From Treponema sp. (GTDB lineage: Bacteria; Spirochaetota; Spirochaetia; Treponematales; Treponemataceae): a DNA stretch of 43,740 nt. The position numbers and the translations under genes are program-made. Positions 7,378-14,513 of the stretch are shown here, in pieces. The stretch lies in assembly GCA_016294105.1 (NCBI GenBank), contig JAEDCN010000019.1:1-43740 (forward strand), given 5' to 3'. The notes under the pieces were generated by a model. That model made no database searches. It saw nothing but the letters and a program-made list of their open reading frames with translations, and was not told where the DNA came from. Position 1 is the first letter of the stretch; the number at the start of each line of letters is the position of its first letter.

Positions 7378-8163
7378 ATGATTGGATTTTTTATAAAGAA
7401 AAATTTCTTTGACGGCTGGGACCACGTTTTATCCTTGGTGTTTCCCAACCTGCTGATGTTCGCATGGGTAATTGGCGGCTATTTTTTAGCAGATGCGGCC
7501 TTGAACCTGTCCCTATTAGCATCCATTCTGGTGTTGGTACTCTTTTGGTGTGGTACCTTTGTGGCAATCTTTGCCTTTGGCTCCTGTGCAGCAGAAATAG
7601 CAAACTTTAAGTCCGTTACCTTCAAGGAATGGCTTAAGAATTTTCCCTTGGTTTGGAAGGATGGTCTCATTTTTGGCCTTATTACTGGTCTCCTTACCAT
7701 GCTGGGAACTGTAACCATTCCCTTCTACCTGCAAATGGAAGGCATGATAGGACTTTTCCTTGCAGCCCTGGTGTTTTGGTTTCTCTTGGTTTGTGGACTT
7801 TCCTTTCAGTGGGTGTTGCCTATTCGTTCCCTTATGAACAATGACTTGAAAAAGTCCATCAAAAAGTCTTTCATCATCTTCTTTGACAATCCTGGCTTTT
7901 CTTTGTTCATGTTCCTGTACACAATCTTTTTGGTGGTGCTGTCTGTGGCTCTCTTTATGATTGCTCCCAGCTTCTGTGGCATCGTTTTGGCCCACACCAA
8001 CGGACTGAGGCTCCGACTGTACAAGTACGACTGGCAAGAAGCCCATCCTGATGCAACTCCTGCAGAAAAGAAGCACATTCCCTGGAAGGAGCTAGTGGCA
8101 GAGGACAGAGAGAACGTCGGCCCTCGTACATTAAAAAACTTTATCTTTCCTTGGAAGGAGTAA
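7378..8163 (+). CDS. Conserved membrane protein of unknown function
   Basis: I do not recognise the family with confidence. The 261-residue protein starts IGFFIKKNFFDGWDHVLSLVFPNL and has about five or six membrane segments, spread over residues 15-60, 95-145 and 175-205, followed by a charged, probably cytoplasmic tail of about 50 residues ending in TLKNFIFPWKE. The general plan (a short amphipathic start, six helices, a bulky middle loop) recalls YesL/DUF624-like proteins, but I see no diagnostic motif. It lies between lysS and a convergent malQ with a strong terminator after it. Its start has no Shine-Dalgarno and sits six bases after a -10 box. Confidence 0.7.
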   Translation: MIGFFIKKNFFDGWDHVLSLVFPNLLMFAWVIGGYFLADAALNLSLLASILVLVLFWCGTFVAIFAFGSCAAEIANFKSVTFKEWLKNFPLVWKDGLIFGLITGLLTMLGTVTIPFYLQMEGMIGLFLAALVFWFLLVCGLSFQWVLPIRSLMNNDLKKSIKKSFIIFFDNPGFSLFMFLYTIFLVVLSVALFMIAPSFCGIVLAHTNGLRLRLYKYDWQEAHPDATPAEKKHIPWKELVAEDRENVGPRTLKNFIFPWKE

Positions 8164-8188
8164 AATAAATAGGATGGTTAGCCCTGTT

Positions 8189-8236
8189 AAGTGTACCCCA
8201 AAAGTTGGAGACAATTTTTGGCGGTACACTTTTTTA
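8189..8236 (+). terminator. Strong terminator with insertion-sequence-like arms
   Basis: AAGTGTACCCCAAAA at 8189-8203 pairs with TTTTGGCGGTACACTT at 8216-8231 with one bulged base, followed by TTTTT. It ends the membrane protein gene and separates it from convergent malQ. The arm, including the adjoining AGTTGGAGACAA, resembles the terminal inverted repeats of IS3-family elements. Confidence 0.75.
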
Positions 8237-8281
8237 TTCTAAAACTGTGTCATAACTCGAAATTACTTCCCAGTCTAAAGA

Positions 8282-9871
8282 TTATTCTTCGGAAACTTCT
8301 GCAAAGGCTTCCACGTTGCGGCCATAGAGCAGGCTTAATTGCTTGAGCCACTGGCTTACATCCTGACTTGTCATATTTTCAGCCATTCGCCAAATCCAGT
8401 TTTTGCCGTCGGAGGTGGAAGGCATGTTCATGCGAGCCTCACTTCCCAAGCCAAAAATATCTTGCAGAGGAATAACGGCAAATTTTGCGGTAGAGGAAAT
8501 TGCCAGCTGCACCAGACGGCGACACAAATCCTTTTTGTCACAAGAACTGCCAGGTCCATCAAGATACTGACCAATCAAATCTAATTCCTCTGGAGCAGCT
8601 TTGGAAAGCCAGCCTGCCATGGTGTCGTTGTCATGGGTACCAGTGTACACTACACAATGAGGGCTATACATGTGGGGCAAGAAGGCATTAACACAACCAC
8701 TTCCCCCTGCCTCCTTCAGATCGAAGGCAAATTGTAATACCTTCATTCCTGGCAGGTTAAAGTCGTCCCGCAGCTTTCGAACCTCGTCGGTGATAACCCC
8801 AAGGTCTTCTGCAATAATGGGAATGTCACCCAAGGTATTCTGTATTGCTTGGAACAGCTTGTGGTTCGGGCCGGGAAGCCACTGTCCGTACTCTGCAGTC
8901 TTGTCTCCAGCTGGAACAGCCCAGTAGGCCTCAAAGCCACGGAAATGGTCAATACGGATATAATCCACCAGCTCCAAGGTAGCCTTGATACGAGTAATCC
9001 ACCAGTCGTAGCCTTGTGCCTCCATAGCATCCCAGTCATACAAAGGATTTCCCCACAGCTGGCCTGTGGAACAAAAATAATCAGGAGGCACACCTGCAAC
9101 AGCCTTGGCACGACCATTTTCATCCAGCTGGAACAGGGCTTGGTTTGCCCAAACGTCAGCTGAATCTGCCGCCACGAAAATCGGTATGTCACCAACGATA
9201 GAAATCCCCTTGCCGTTGGCGTAGGACTTCAGCTTGTGCCACTGAGTAAAGAAGAAGAACTGGATCACCTTTTGGATCTCTACCTCTTGGCCGTGAGTAT
9301 CAAGCCATTGGGCAAGAGCTGCTTCCTGATGGCAAGCTAGTTCTTTAGGCCAATAAGTACTCCACATGGCACCAGCAATCTTTTCTTCCTGAGCCTTCTT
9401 GTCGTAAAACTCTTTGATGCTCATAAAAAGGCTATAATTTTCAAGCCAGATTCCATGATGGACTAAAAATTCCTTGTAGCTTTCCTTATCTTCATCTGAT
9501 GCATGCTGCAAAAAATATTCAGCGGCATTCTTCAGCACAGGCATTTTCCACCAAACCACGGAACCAAAGTCCACATTCCCCTGGTAAGAAATATAGTCAG
9601 GAGGCACAATATTATTTTTATCTGCCCAGCCACGCTCCACCAAGTCTTCAAGGTCAATCATCAAGGGATTTCCCGCAAAGGTAGAAAAGGAAGCGTAGGG
9701 AGAATCTCCGTAGCCTGTGGGGCCCAAGGGAAGAATTTGCCACAAACTTTGATGACCTTCTTCCAACCAATCCACAAAATCAAAGGCCTTTTGCCCGATG
9801 GTTCCTATACCAGGTGTACCAGGCAATGATGTTGGATGTAATAAAATACCGCTTCGACGCTGTAATTCCAT
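8282..9871 (-). CDS. malQ: 4-alpha-glucanotransferase (amylomaltase)
   Basis: This 529-residue GH77 enzyme transfers maltosyl and longer glucan segments between alpha-1,4-glucans, part of maltodextrin or glycogen metabolism in the cytoplasm. It opens with RRSGILLHPTSLPG and LPLGPTGYGDSPY, typical of the family. The predicted nucleophile is Asp308 in RIDHFRG, the acid/base is Glu355 in AEDLG, and the third carboxylate is in GTHDND. Length is typical for the short bacterial form. It is alone on its strand here, with its own promoter, an 18-base LacI-like palindrome between promoter and start, and AGGGGG about four bases before the ATG. This suggests sugar-responsive repression. Confidence 0.95.
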   Translation of the reverse strand: MELQRRSGILLHPTSLPGTPGIGTIGQKAFDFVDWLEEGHQSLWQILPLGPTGYGDSPYASFSTFAGNPLMIDLEDLVERGWADKNNIVPPDYISYQGNVDFGSVVWWKMPVLKNAAEYFLQHASDEDKESYKEFLVHHGIWLENYSLFMSIKEFYDKKAQEEKIAGAMWSTYWPKELACHQEAALAQWLDTHGQEVEIQKVIQFFFFTQWHKLKSYANGKGISIVGDIPIFVAADSADVWANQALFQLDENGRAKAVAGVPPDYFCSTGQLWGNPLYDWDAMEAQGYDWWITRIKATLELVDYIRIDHFRGFEAYWAVPAGDKTAEYGQWLPGPNHKLFQAIQNTLGDIPIIAEDLGVITDEVRKLRDDFNLPGMKVLQFAFDLKEAGGSGCVNAFLPHMYSPHCVVYTGTHDNDTMAGWLSKAAPEELDLIGQYLDGPGSSCDKKDLCRRLVQLAISSTAKFAVIPLQDIFGLGSEARMNMPSTSDGKNWIWRMAENMTSQDVSQWLKQLSLLYGRNVEAFAEVSEE

Positions 9872-9892
9872 AGGAGCCCCCTAAAACTCATT

Positions 9893-9910
9893 AAGTAAAC
9901 CGATTTACTT
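9893..9910 (-). promoter_or_regulatory. LacI-family-like operator in front of malQ
   Basis: The plus strand reads AAGTAAACCGATTTACTT, an 18-base palindrome with a central CG and one mismatched pair. It lies directly downstream of the malQ -10 box, over the predicted transcription start. LacI/MalR-type regulators bind even palindromes with central CG, so repression at this site is plausible. Confidence 0.55.
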
Positions 9911-9912
9911 AC

Positions 9913-9941
9913 AGTATAACACAGGATTTCACTCAAAGCAA
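9913..9941 (-). promoter_or_regulatory. Promoter of malQ
   Basis: On the minus strand TTGCTT (9936-9941) and TATACT (9913-9918) are 17 bases apart. The -35 box overlaps the last codons of the histidine kinase gene. Confidence 0.6.
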
Positions 9942-11297
9942 GTTAAAGATTTCTGGAAAAACCAGAGTAACACAAACACAACCAGACTCTGTATTTACTA
10001 TAGAAACAGAACCTTGATGGAGGTTCATAATAGCCTTAACGATGGGGAGACCTAAACCAGTTCCTCCAAGGTTTCGTGACTTATCACCTCGATAAAATCG
10101 ATTAAAAACATGTTCGAGATCTTCTTCTAGTATGGTACCTGTATTCTTGATGTTTAAAAGACTTTTGTCATTTTCTTGAAAAAAATCTATGGAAATCTCT
10201 CCCCCAGATTCTGTGTGCTGGATGGCATTTTGGATAATGTTTGAAACACAGCGTTGTAATAAATGCTCATCAGCAGAAAAACTAAAAATATCAGAATTAA
10301 AAACTAAATTAATATTTTTTTGCTTGCACAAAAATGCAAATCGTTCCCGGATATCGTCCATAAAGCTACAAGAAGAAAGCTTCTTTGGATTGATTTCCAT
10401 TTCAGGAGATTCACACCGACTAAGCTCAGATAAATCTCGTACTAGAGATTCAACTCGATCTAGCTCCTGTAAAAGTCCATGGATTCGTTCTGGACTAGAA
10501 TCAAGGAGTCCATCTCCCATAGCTTCTAGCTGCACCTTAATGGCAGTAATAGGAGTCCGTAGGTCGTGGAAAATATCTTGGATCCTTTGCTCCCGTAGAG
10601 AGGCTTCTCGTTCTAGCTGTTGCTGCAAGAACTGGGCAGACTGAGCAATAGTATCAAGCTCCAGAGTAGAAGAAGGGGGAAAGGAAACAGTTCGTTTACC
10701 ATCGCTTATATCCTTGATACAAGATACAATGTTCTGGGTTTGTCGCGAAAGGGAGCAGGACAGATAAAATGCCAGTAACAAGGATAAACCTGTGGTAATG
10801 GCAATACCGATCAAGGCCACATTGATTATGGTGGCAACAAAGTCTCTATTGCTTTTATAGGTGTAAAAATCCCGATTTCGTACCAGTAATTTTGCCACAG
10901 TAGTTTGACCGCTCATAATCTCCGAAAGGGGGTTTTCTAGAAAAAAATCTTGAAAGTCGCCAATAATCAGATTAAATTCCTCCAGAGTAATGGGCTTTTC
11001 TTTATCCAGCAAGAGAATAGGTTGGGTATTCTGGTCAAAAATAAACAAATAGAGACTGTTTAAAAGATAGGGCTCTAGGGCTTGGTACAGTACCGCTCCA
11101 TCAAGGAAACCATCTGTTTCACATATTTCAATAATGAGGGAGCTGGTGATGCATTCTAAATCAGCCTTTTTACTGGTATTCCAGGTTTGTACCGAGTATT
11201 TAATGGCAATAAAGGAAACCGTTATCATGGCTATCAATACCACAAAGGATGAAACAAATAGATTAGAGAACAAGTGAGTAAAGAGGCTTTTCATCAT
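9933..11297 (-). CDS. Sensor histidine kinase
   Basis: This 454-residue membrane kinase has one membrane helix at about residues 11-32, an extracytoplasmic sensing region of about 120 residues with no family I recognise, a second helix at about 154-180, a HAMP-like linker, and a HisKA domain with the phospho-acceptor His244 in FHDLRTPITAIK. The ATPase domain shows the N-box (NIIQNAIQH, 353-361), F-box (FNRFYRGD) and G-box GGTGLGLPIV (411-420). It should autophosphorylate and pass phosphate to the regulator encoded just upstream; its start lies five bases after the regulator's stop. TAGGAAG lies next to the tandem ATGs, so the second ATG (11294) is an alternative start. The signal is unknown. 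Confidence 0.92.
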   Translation of the reverse strand: MMKSLFTHLFSNLFVSSFVVLIAMITVSFIAIKYSVQTWNTSKKADLECITSSLIIEICETDGFLDGAVLYQALEPYLLNSLYLFIFDQNTQPILLLDKEKPITLEEFNLIIGDFQDFFLENPLSEIMSGQTTVAKLLVRNRDFYTYKSNRDFVATIINVALIGIAITTGLSLLLAFYLSCSLSRQTQNIVSCIKDISDGKRTVSFPPSSTLELDTIAQSAQFLQQQLEREASLREQRIQDIFHDLRTPITAIKVQLEAMGDGLLDSSPERIHGLLQELDRVESLVRDLSELSRCESPEMEINPKKLSSCSFMDDIRERFAFLCKQKNINLVFNSDIFSFSADEHLLQRCVSNIIQNAIQHTESGGEISIDFFQENDKSLLNIKNTGTILEEDLEHVFNRFYRGDKSRNLGGTGLGLPIVKAIMNLHQGSVSIVNTESGCVCVTLVFPEIFNLL

Positions 11298-11302
11298 ACT
11301 TC

Positions 11303-12001
11303 CTATTTTCCTGAACGGGTACCGTTAAAGCGGTAGCCAAAGCCTCGCACCGTACCAATCCAGTTACCACTGCCCAGTTTAGAACGAAGATTTGCAATAT
11401 GGGTGTCAATGGTACGCTCAGAACCTTCAAAAAAATAATTGAGACATGCAGACAAGATTCTCTCCCGTGTTACCACTACATTTTCATGTTCGGCCAAGTA
11501 CACAAGAATTTTCCATTCAGCCCCAGTTAAATATAATTCCCGCTGATTCACCACAAGTTTATGGGTATCTTTGTACAGCTCAAGGCTATGTTCTCCCAGC
11601 TTCCAGCAGTAAAAGGTTGAAGTGGGATTTTGCTTTTGATTACCACAGCGCTTCAGTAATGATTGAATTCGGAGAGCCAATTCTCTAGAAGAAAAGGGCT
11701 TTACGACGTAGTCATCTGCACCAAGTTCAAAGCCAGTAATTCTATCTGATTCAGAATCCTTTGCTGTTAGAAAAACCATAGGTATGGAAGAAATTTCTCG
11801 AATAGATTTTGCTAGACTAAAACCATTTCCATCAGGGAGCATCACATCAAGAATTACCAAATCCACAATACCTCGTTGAATTACTTCCATCACACCTCGG
11901 ATTTCACCAAATTCAATGACCTTGTGCTCGTCTAGCTGGAGATACCCTGCCAGTGCTTCCCGAATAAAAGCATTATCTTCTACCAACAAAATACACGCCA
12001 T
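11303..12001 (-). CDS. OmpR-family response regulator
   Basis: This 232-residue regulator has a receiver domain (residues 1-115) with acidic pocket Glu8-Asp9, phosphorylation site Asp52 in LVILDVMLP and Lys101 in VVKPFSS, then a winged-helix DNA-binding domain (about 140-230) with LTGAEWKILVYLAEH and the C-terminal RGFGYRFNG. It is the first gene of the pair and is cotranscribed with the histidine kinase. AGAGGAA precedes the ATG by four or five bases, and TATAAT on the minus strand at 12029-12034 is a likely -10 box. Targets are unknown; the divergent fasciclin-like gene and the tolC operon, whose promoter has 11-base-spaced direct repeats, are candidates by inference. Confidence 0.93.
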   Translation of the reverse strand: MACILLVEDNAFIREALAGYLQLDEHKVIEFGEIRGVMEVIQRGIVDLVILDVMLPDGNGFSLAKSIREISSIPMVFLTAKDSESDRITGFELGADDYVVKPFSSRELALRIQSLLKRCGNQKQNPTSTFYCWKLGEHSLELYKDTHKLVVNQRELYLTGAEWKILVYLAEHENVVVTRERILSACLNYFFEGSERTIDTHIANLRSKLGSGNWIGTVRGFGYRFNGTRSGK

Positions 12002-12296
12002 GATATTCCTCTACAGTAGGCTTATTTGATTATACACCCACAAAAAAAATAAATCTCCAAATTTCCTCTGATTTTCCACAAAATGTTGTAGCTGTGCAAG
12101 AATAATAGTGTTGTAAAAATTATTTTTTGCAAAATTTTAACATTTAAATTCGCTTTTTACCTTAATAACAATTATCATTTAGAGTGTAGCTGCAGAAGTT
12201 ACATCTTACACTTCCGGTGAAAAATTACAGGAAATTCACCTTGGAGTGAGACAGTAGCTCCATTGCAGTAAATCTTAGATTCGAGGAGATTTTTTT
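12002..12296. other. Divergent regulatory region with a structured leader
   Basis: This gap separates the response regulator from the fasciclin-like gene. The regulator's -10 (TATAAT, minus strand, 12029-12034) is clear. For the plus strand I see only weak promoter candidates around 12158-12187 (for example TTTACC followed by TAGAGT). The likely leader carries GTGTA/TACAC and GGTGAA/TTCACC inverted repeats between about 12184 and 12241. TGTTGTA occurs twice, at 12084 and 12109. Confidence 0.35.
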
Positions 12297-12861
12297 ATGA
12301 AAGCAACAAAGAAATCAATTTTGAGCTTGTGTATTGTGACTCTTGTTCTCGTTGGTTTTGCTTTGGCTCAGGCTTCAGATGCCTCAAAGGACTCTCCTTC
12401 TACCACATCTGCCACCACACCAAGTACTACAAGTTCCACAAGTAGTACTACTACTGACAATCAAAACAGTACATCTGCACTTGTTTTAGCTATTGAAAGT
12501 GACGGTGATTTGATGGATGTAGCAGAAGCAATTTCACTAACAGGTACGACCTTTTGGCGGCTACCATGCCTGACGGCGTAACAATTTTTGCCCCTGTGGA
12601 TGGTTCTTTTGCCCTAGTATTGTAGCGGAAGATGTAATTACCGAATATATTGTTCCTGTTATGCTGGACACTACAGACATGGTGGCAGATACCATTGCCA
12701 CTTCAGTAGATGGAACTCCCATTGCATTTACGGTTTTTGACGAAGAAATCATGGTGAATGGTGTTCCCTTGGTTGATCTGGAAGGAATTTACAGTGGCAA
12801 TGTAGTTATTTACAAGCTCACCGACAGCTTTGACGATCCTGCTGTAGCCTCCACCAAATAA
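12297..12861 (+). pseudogene. Secreted fasciclin (FAS1)-like protein, two frameshifts
   Basis: The gene begins with a Shine-Dalgarno (GAGGAG) and a clear signal peptide, KSILSLCIVTLVLVGFALAQA, followed by a Ser/Thr-rich linker of about 35 residues. The first frame stops at 12581. Another frame continues with DLLAATMPDGVTIFAPVD, a recognisable FAS1 first block, from about 12549 to 12624, and the third frame carries AEDVITEYIVPVMLDTTD through to the stop at 12861. Reading the three pieces together gives one FAS1 domain with single-base deletions near 12547 and 12615. FAS1 domains mediate adhesion or matrix contacts outside the cell. Either the gene is broken in this strain or the assembly has two indel errors. 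It is not one continuous ORF as written. Confidence 0.7.
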
Positions 12862-12920
12862 TGGTACATCCCAAAGACTGGTAGTTTCCTCCTTTCTACC
12901 AACCTTTGGTTCACATATCC

Positions 12921-12969
12921 CCCTGAAGATCTTTCCATGATTCTCCAAGGTCTTCAGGGCTTTTTTTTT
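12921..12969 (+). terminator. Terminator of the fasciclin-like gene
   Basis: CCCTGAAGA at 12921-12929 pairs with TCTTCAGGG at 12951-12959 and is followed by nine T at 12961-12969. Confidence 0.75.
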
Positions 12970-13002
12970 AAAAAAAAAAGACTGATTCATGGGAATCAGT
13001 CT
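12970..13002 (-). terminator. Terminator of the CAU tRNA gene
   Basis: On the minus strand AGACTGATTC and GAATCAGTCT (12979-13002) form a perfect 10-pair stem with a four-base loop, followed by about ten T (plus-strand A run 12970-12979). It directly abuts the opposing terminator. Confidence 0.8.
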
Positions 13003-13007
13003 GACTA

Positions 13008-13080
13008 TGGGCCCACCTGGACTTGAACCAGGGACCTACGGATTATGAGTCCGCAGCTCTAACCACTGAGCTATAGGCCC
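13008..13080 (-). tRNA. tRNA with CAU anticodon, probably tRNA-Ile2 (lysidine type)
   Basis: The minus strand folds as a 73-base tRNA: acceptor GGGCCTA with TGGGCCC, D-arm GCTC/GAGC, anticodon stem GCGGA/TCCGT around CTCATAA, and T-arm CCTGG TTCAAGT CCAGG. The anticodon CAU fits elongator Met, initiator Met or Ile2. The GGGCCTATAGCTCAGTGG start and general likeness to E. coli ileX favour Ile2, whose C34 is modified to lysidine by TilS. Elongator Met cannot be excluded. CCA is not encoded. Confidence 0.9.
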
Positions 13081-13095
13081 TAAAAATGTGATACA

Positions 13096-13124
13096 ATTCT
13101 ATCATATACCACAGTAATAATCAA
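13096..13124 (-). promoter_or_regulatory. Promoter of the CAU tRNA
   Basis: On the minus strand TTGATT (13119-13124) and TAGAAT (13096-13101) are 17 bases apart, about 16 bases upstream of the tRNA. Confidence 0.6.
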
Positions 13125-13135
13125 GAACTTGTTTT

Positions 13136-13453
13136 TTAGTTCTTTTCCTCATCTTCGTTGGTTGTCTTCTTTTGTTTTTTTGGATTTGCAGGAAACCAGC
13201 CCTTTTCAACACGTTCTTCCTGCTCCTTCAGTTCACCAATACTCCATAGACAGGAAAATCCTACCACTGCTAAAGTTGCCGCACCGATGATATTATCTAC
13301 AAACAGAGAAATCCCACAAAATACAATGCCAGCAATCAAAAAAATGGGCCAAATTTTTGCTGAAAAATAATATTCTCCCTTGATAACAATAGGATGAAAA
13401 ACACCTATAGTTACAAAGCTAATTACACCAATAATCACTCCTGTCCAGTTCAT
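13136..13453 (-). CDS. DUF4491 family membrane protein
   Basis: This 105-residue protein has three membrane helices (about residues 2-22, 32-52 and 56-75) and a charged tail. The motifs GVFHPIVIKGEYYF, FSCLWSIGELKEQEERV and KGWFPANP are typical of DUF4491, whose function is unknown. An upstream in-frame ATG at 13495 exists, but AGGAGA lies about eight bases before the ATG at 13453, giving the family's usual NWTGVIIG start. The last codons overlap a weak inverted repeat (AAGAACT/AGTTCTT, about 13122-13146). It appears monocistronic. Confidence 0.85.
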   Translation of the reverse strand: MNWTGVIIGVISFVTIGVFHPIVIKGEYYFSAKIWPIFLIAGIVFCGISLFVDNIIGAATLAVVGFSCLWSIGELKEQEERVEKGWFPANPKKQKKTTNEDEEKN

Positions 13454-13555
13454 TTCTAAATCTCCTATGGTAATACTCCGCACAATCCAGTGCAAAATGT
13501 AAAGCCCACTATATAATGTTTACTTCAAATAGTCTATAAGTTTTATAATATACTT

Positions 13556-13615
13556 AAAAAAGGAGCCCTCGCTAAAGTGCACCTCAAATAGAGCACTTCC
13601 TAGCAAGAACTCCTT
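13556..13615 (-). terminator. Terminator of the thiol peroxidase gene
   Basis: On the minus strand AAGGAG and AAGTGC pair with GCACTT and CTCCTT (13560-13615) in a long interrupted stem, followed by TTTTTT (plus-strand A run 13556-13561). Confidence 0.55.
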
Positions 13616-13645
13616 GTTCATATCAGAATTGTAAATTCTAAACTA

Positions 13646-14137
13646 TTACAGTGTCTTTAGAGTAGCAAGAACTTCATCGTAGTTTGGCTCAGAAGTAACT
13701 TCTTCCACCACTTGAACGTAGCGAACAACATCCTGTTCGTCCACAATGAAGATTGCCCGAGCCAACAAGCCCAACTCTTCAATCATTACACCAAATGCTT
13801 TTCCGAAAGCTCTATCCTTGTAGTCAGAATACAGCTTAACAGCATCAATTCCAGCAGCTCCACACCAGCGTGCCTGAGCAAAGGGTAAATCCATGGAAAT
13901 TACATTGATTGATACATTTCCCAGTGCTGCAGCTTCCTTGTTAAAGCGACGTACCTCTGTATCACAAACAGGCGTATCGATTGAAGGAACAGTGATGAAA
14001 ACACGATTTCCCTTCAAATCAGCCTGTGTTACGGCACTCAAGTCTCCAGCTACAACAGTAAAGCTAGGAACTGTGCTACCAACAGCGGGCACAGCTCCAA
14101 CCAAATTCATAGGGCTTCCAGCCATTTTAACCTGCAT
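13646..14137 (-). CDS. tpx: Thiol peroxidase (Tpx-type peroxiredoxin)
   Basis: This 163-residue enzyme reduces hydroperoxides with electrons from thioredoxin, in the cytoplasm. The peroxidatic cysteine is in PSIDTPVCDTEVRRFN at about residue 60, and the second cysteine is in ARWCGAAGI about 34 residues later, the spacing expected of atypical 2-Cys Tpx. It matches the family in length. The ATG at 14143 has GGAGG directly against it, whereas the ATG at 14137 has it six bases away, so I chose 14137. The gene follows a 50-codon ORF, with a UUCG hairpin between them, and probably shares its promoter. In a host-associated anaerobe it would serve oxidative defence. Confidence 0.94.
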   Translation of the reverse strand: MQVKMAGSPMNLVGAVPAVGSTVPSFTVVAGDLSAVTQADLKGNRVFITVPSIDTPVCDTEVRRFNKEAAALGNVSINVISMDLPFAQARWCGAAGIDAVKLYSDYKDRAFGKAFGVMIEELGLLARAIFIVDEQDVVRYVQVVEEVTSEPNYDEVLATLKTL

Positions 14138-14168
14138 ATACATCCTCCTGCATATTCTAAAAGTAAGA

Positions 14169-14184
14169 ACCTCCCGAAGGAGGT
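14169..14184 (-). terminator. UUCG-capped hairpin between the 50-codon ORF and tpx
   Basis: On the minus strand ACCTCC-TTCG-GGAGGT forms a six-pair stem with a cUUCGg tetraloop, followed by a T-rich stretch TTCTTACTTTT. It may be a partial terminator or a processing/stability element that sets the ratio of the two genes. Confidence 0.5.
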
Positions 14185-14197
14185 CTCCACAGTACTA

Positions 14198-14350
14198 TCA
14201 ACCAAAAACTTCTGCGTAGATTTTCTTGCCAAGCTCCTCTGCTGGGGCACTTGGATCTAAACCATGATCCTTAAAGTACTGATCCTTTTCAGACTGAATC
14301 ATTTCGCTTAGTTCCTTGTTGAACTCTTTCATAAAATCTTCAAAACTCAT
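14198..14350 (-). CDS. Small acidic protein of unknown function (50 residues)
   Basis: A 50-codon frame reads MSFEDFMKEFNKELSEMIQS then EKDQYFKDHGLDPSAPAEEL then GKKIYAEVFG. It is strongly charged, predicted to be helical at both ends with a Gly-Leu-Asp-Pro turn in the middle, and has no membrane segment. GGAG lies about seven bases before the ATG, and a good promoter lies 50-80 bases upstream, which together argue for a real gene. I do not recognise a family. It precedes tpx by about 60 bases, so the two are probably cotranscribed. Confidence 0.65.
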   Translation of the reverse strand: MSFEDFMKEFNKELSEMIQSEKDQYFKDHGLDPSAPAEELGKKIYAEVFG

Positions 14351-14401
14351 CGTACACTCCGTACATCAAGAATTATTTACTATCTTTCAAAATACTCAGT
14401 T

Positions 14402-14430
14402 ATTATAGCAGACATTGCAAAATATTACAA
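14402..14430 (-). promoter_or_regulatory. Promoter of the small ORF and tpx
   Basis: On the minus strand TTGTAA (14425-14430) and TATAAT (14402-14407) are separated by 17 bases. Confidence 0.6.
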
Positions 14431-14448
14431 ACATTTTTTTCAATATTT

Positions 14449-14493
14449 AAAAAAAAGAAACCGCAATTCAAGATAAATCCCGATTGCGGTTTC
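14449..14493 (-). terminator. Terminator of the rpsL-rpsG end of the operon
   Basis: On the minus strand GAAACCGCAAT and ATTGCGGTTTC (14457-14493) form a perfect 11-pair stem, followed by eight T (plus-strand A run 14449-14456). Confidence 0.85.
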
Positions 14494-14513
14494 GTAGATT
14501 GTCTAGAACAATA

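Noticed and set aside
12158..12187. AATAACAATTATCATT-like Fur box in front of the fasciclin-like gene
   Set aside because: Only one of three hexamers fits the NATWAT pattern well, and the region is AT-rich, so chance is likely.
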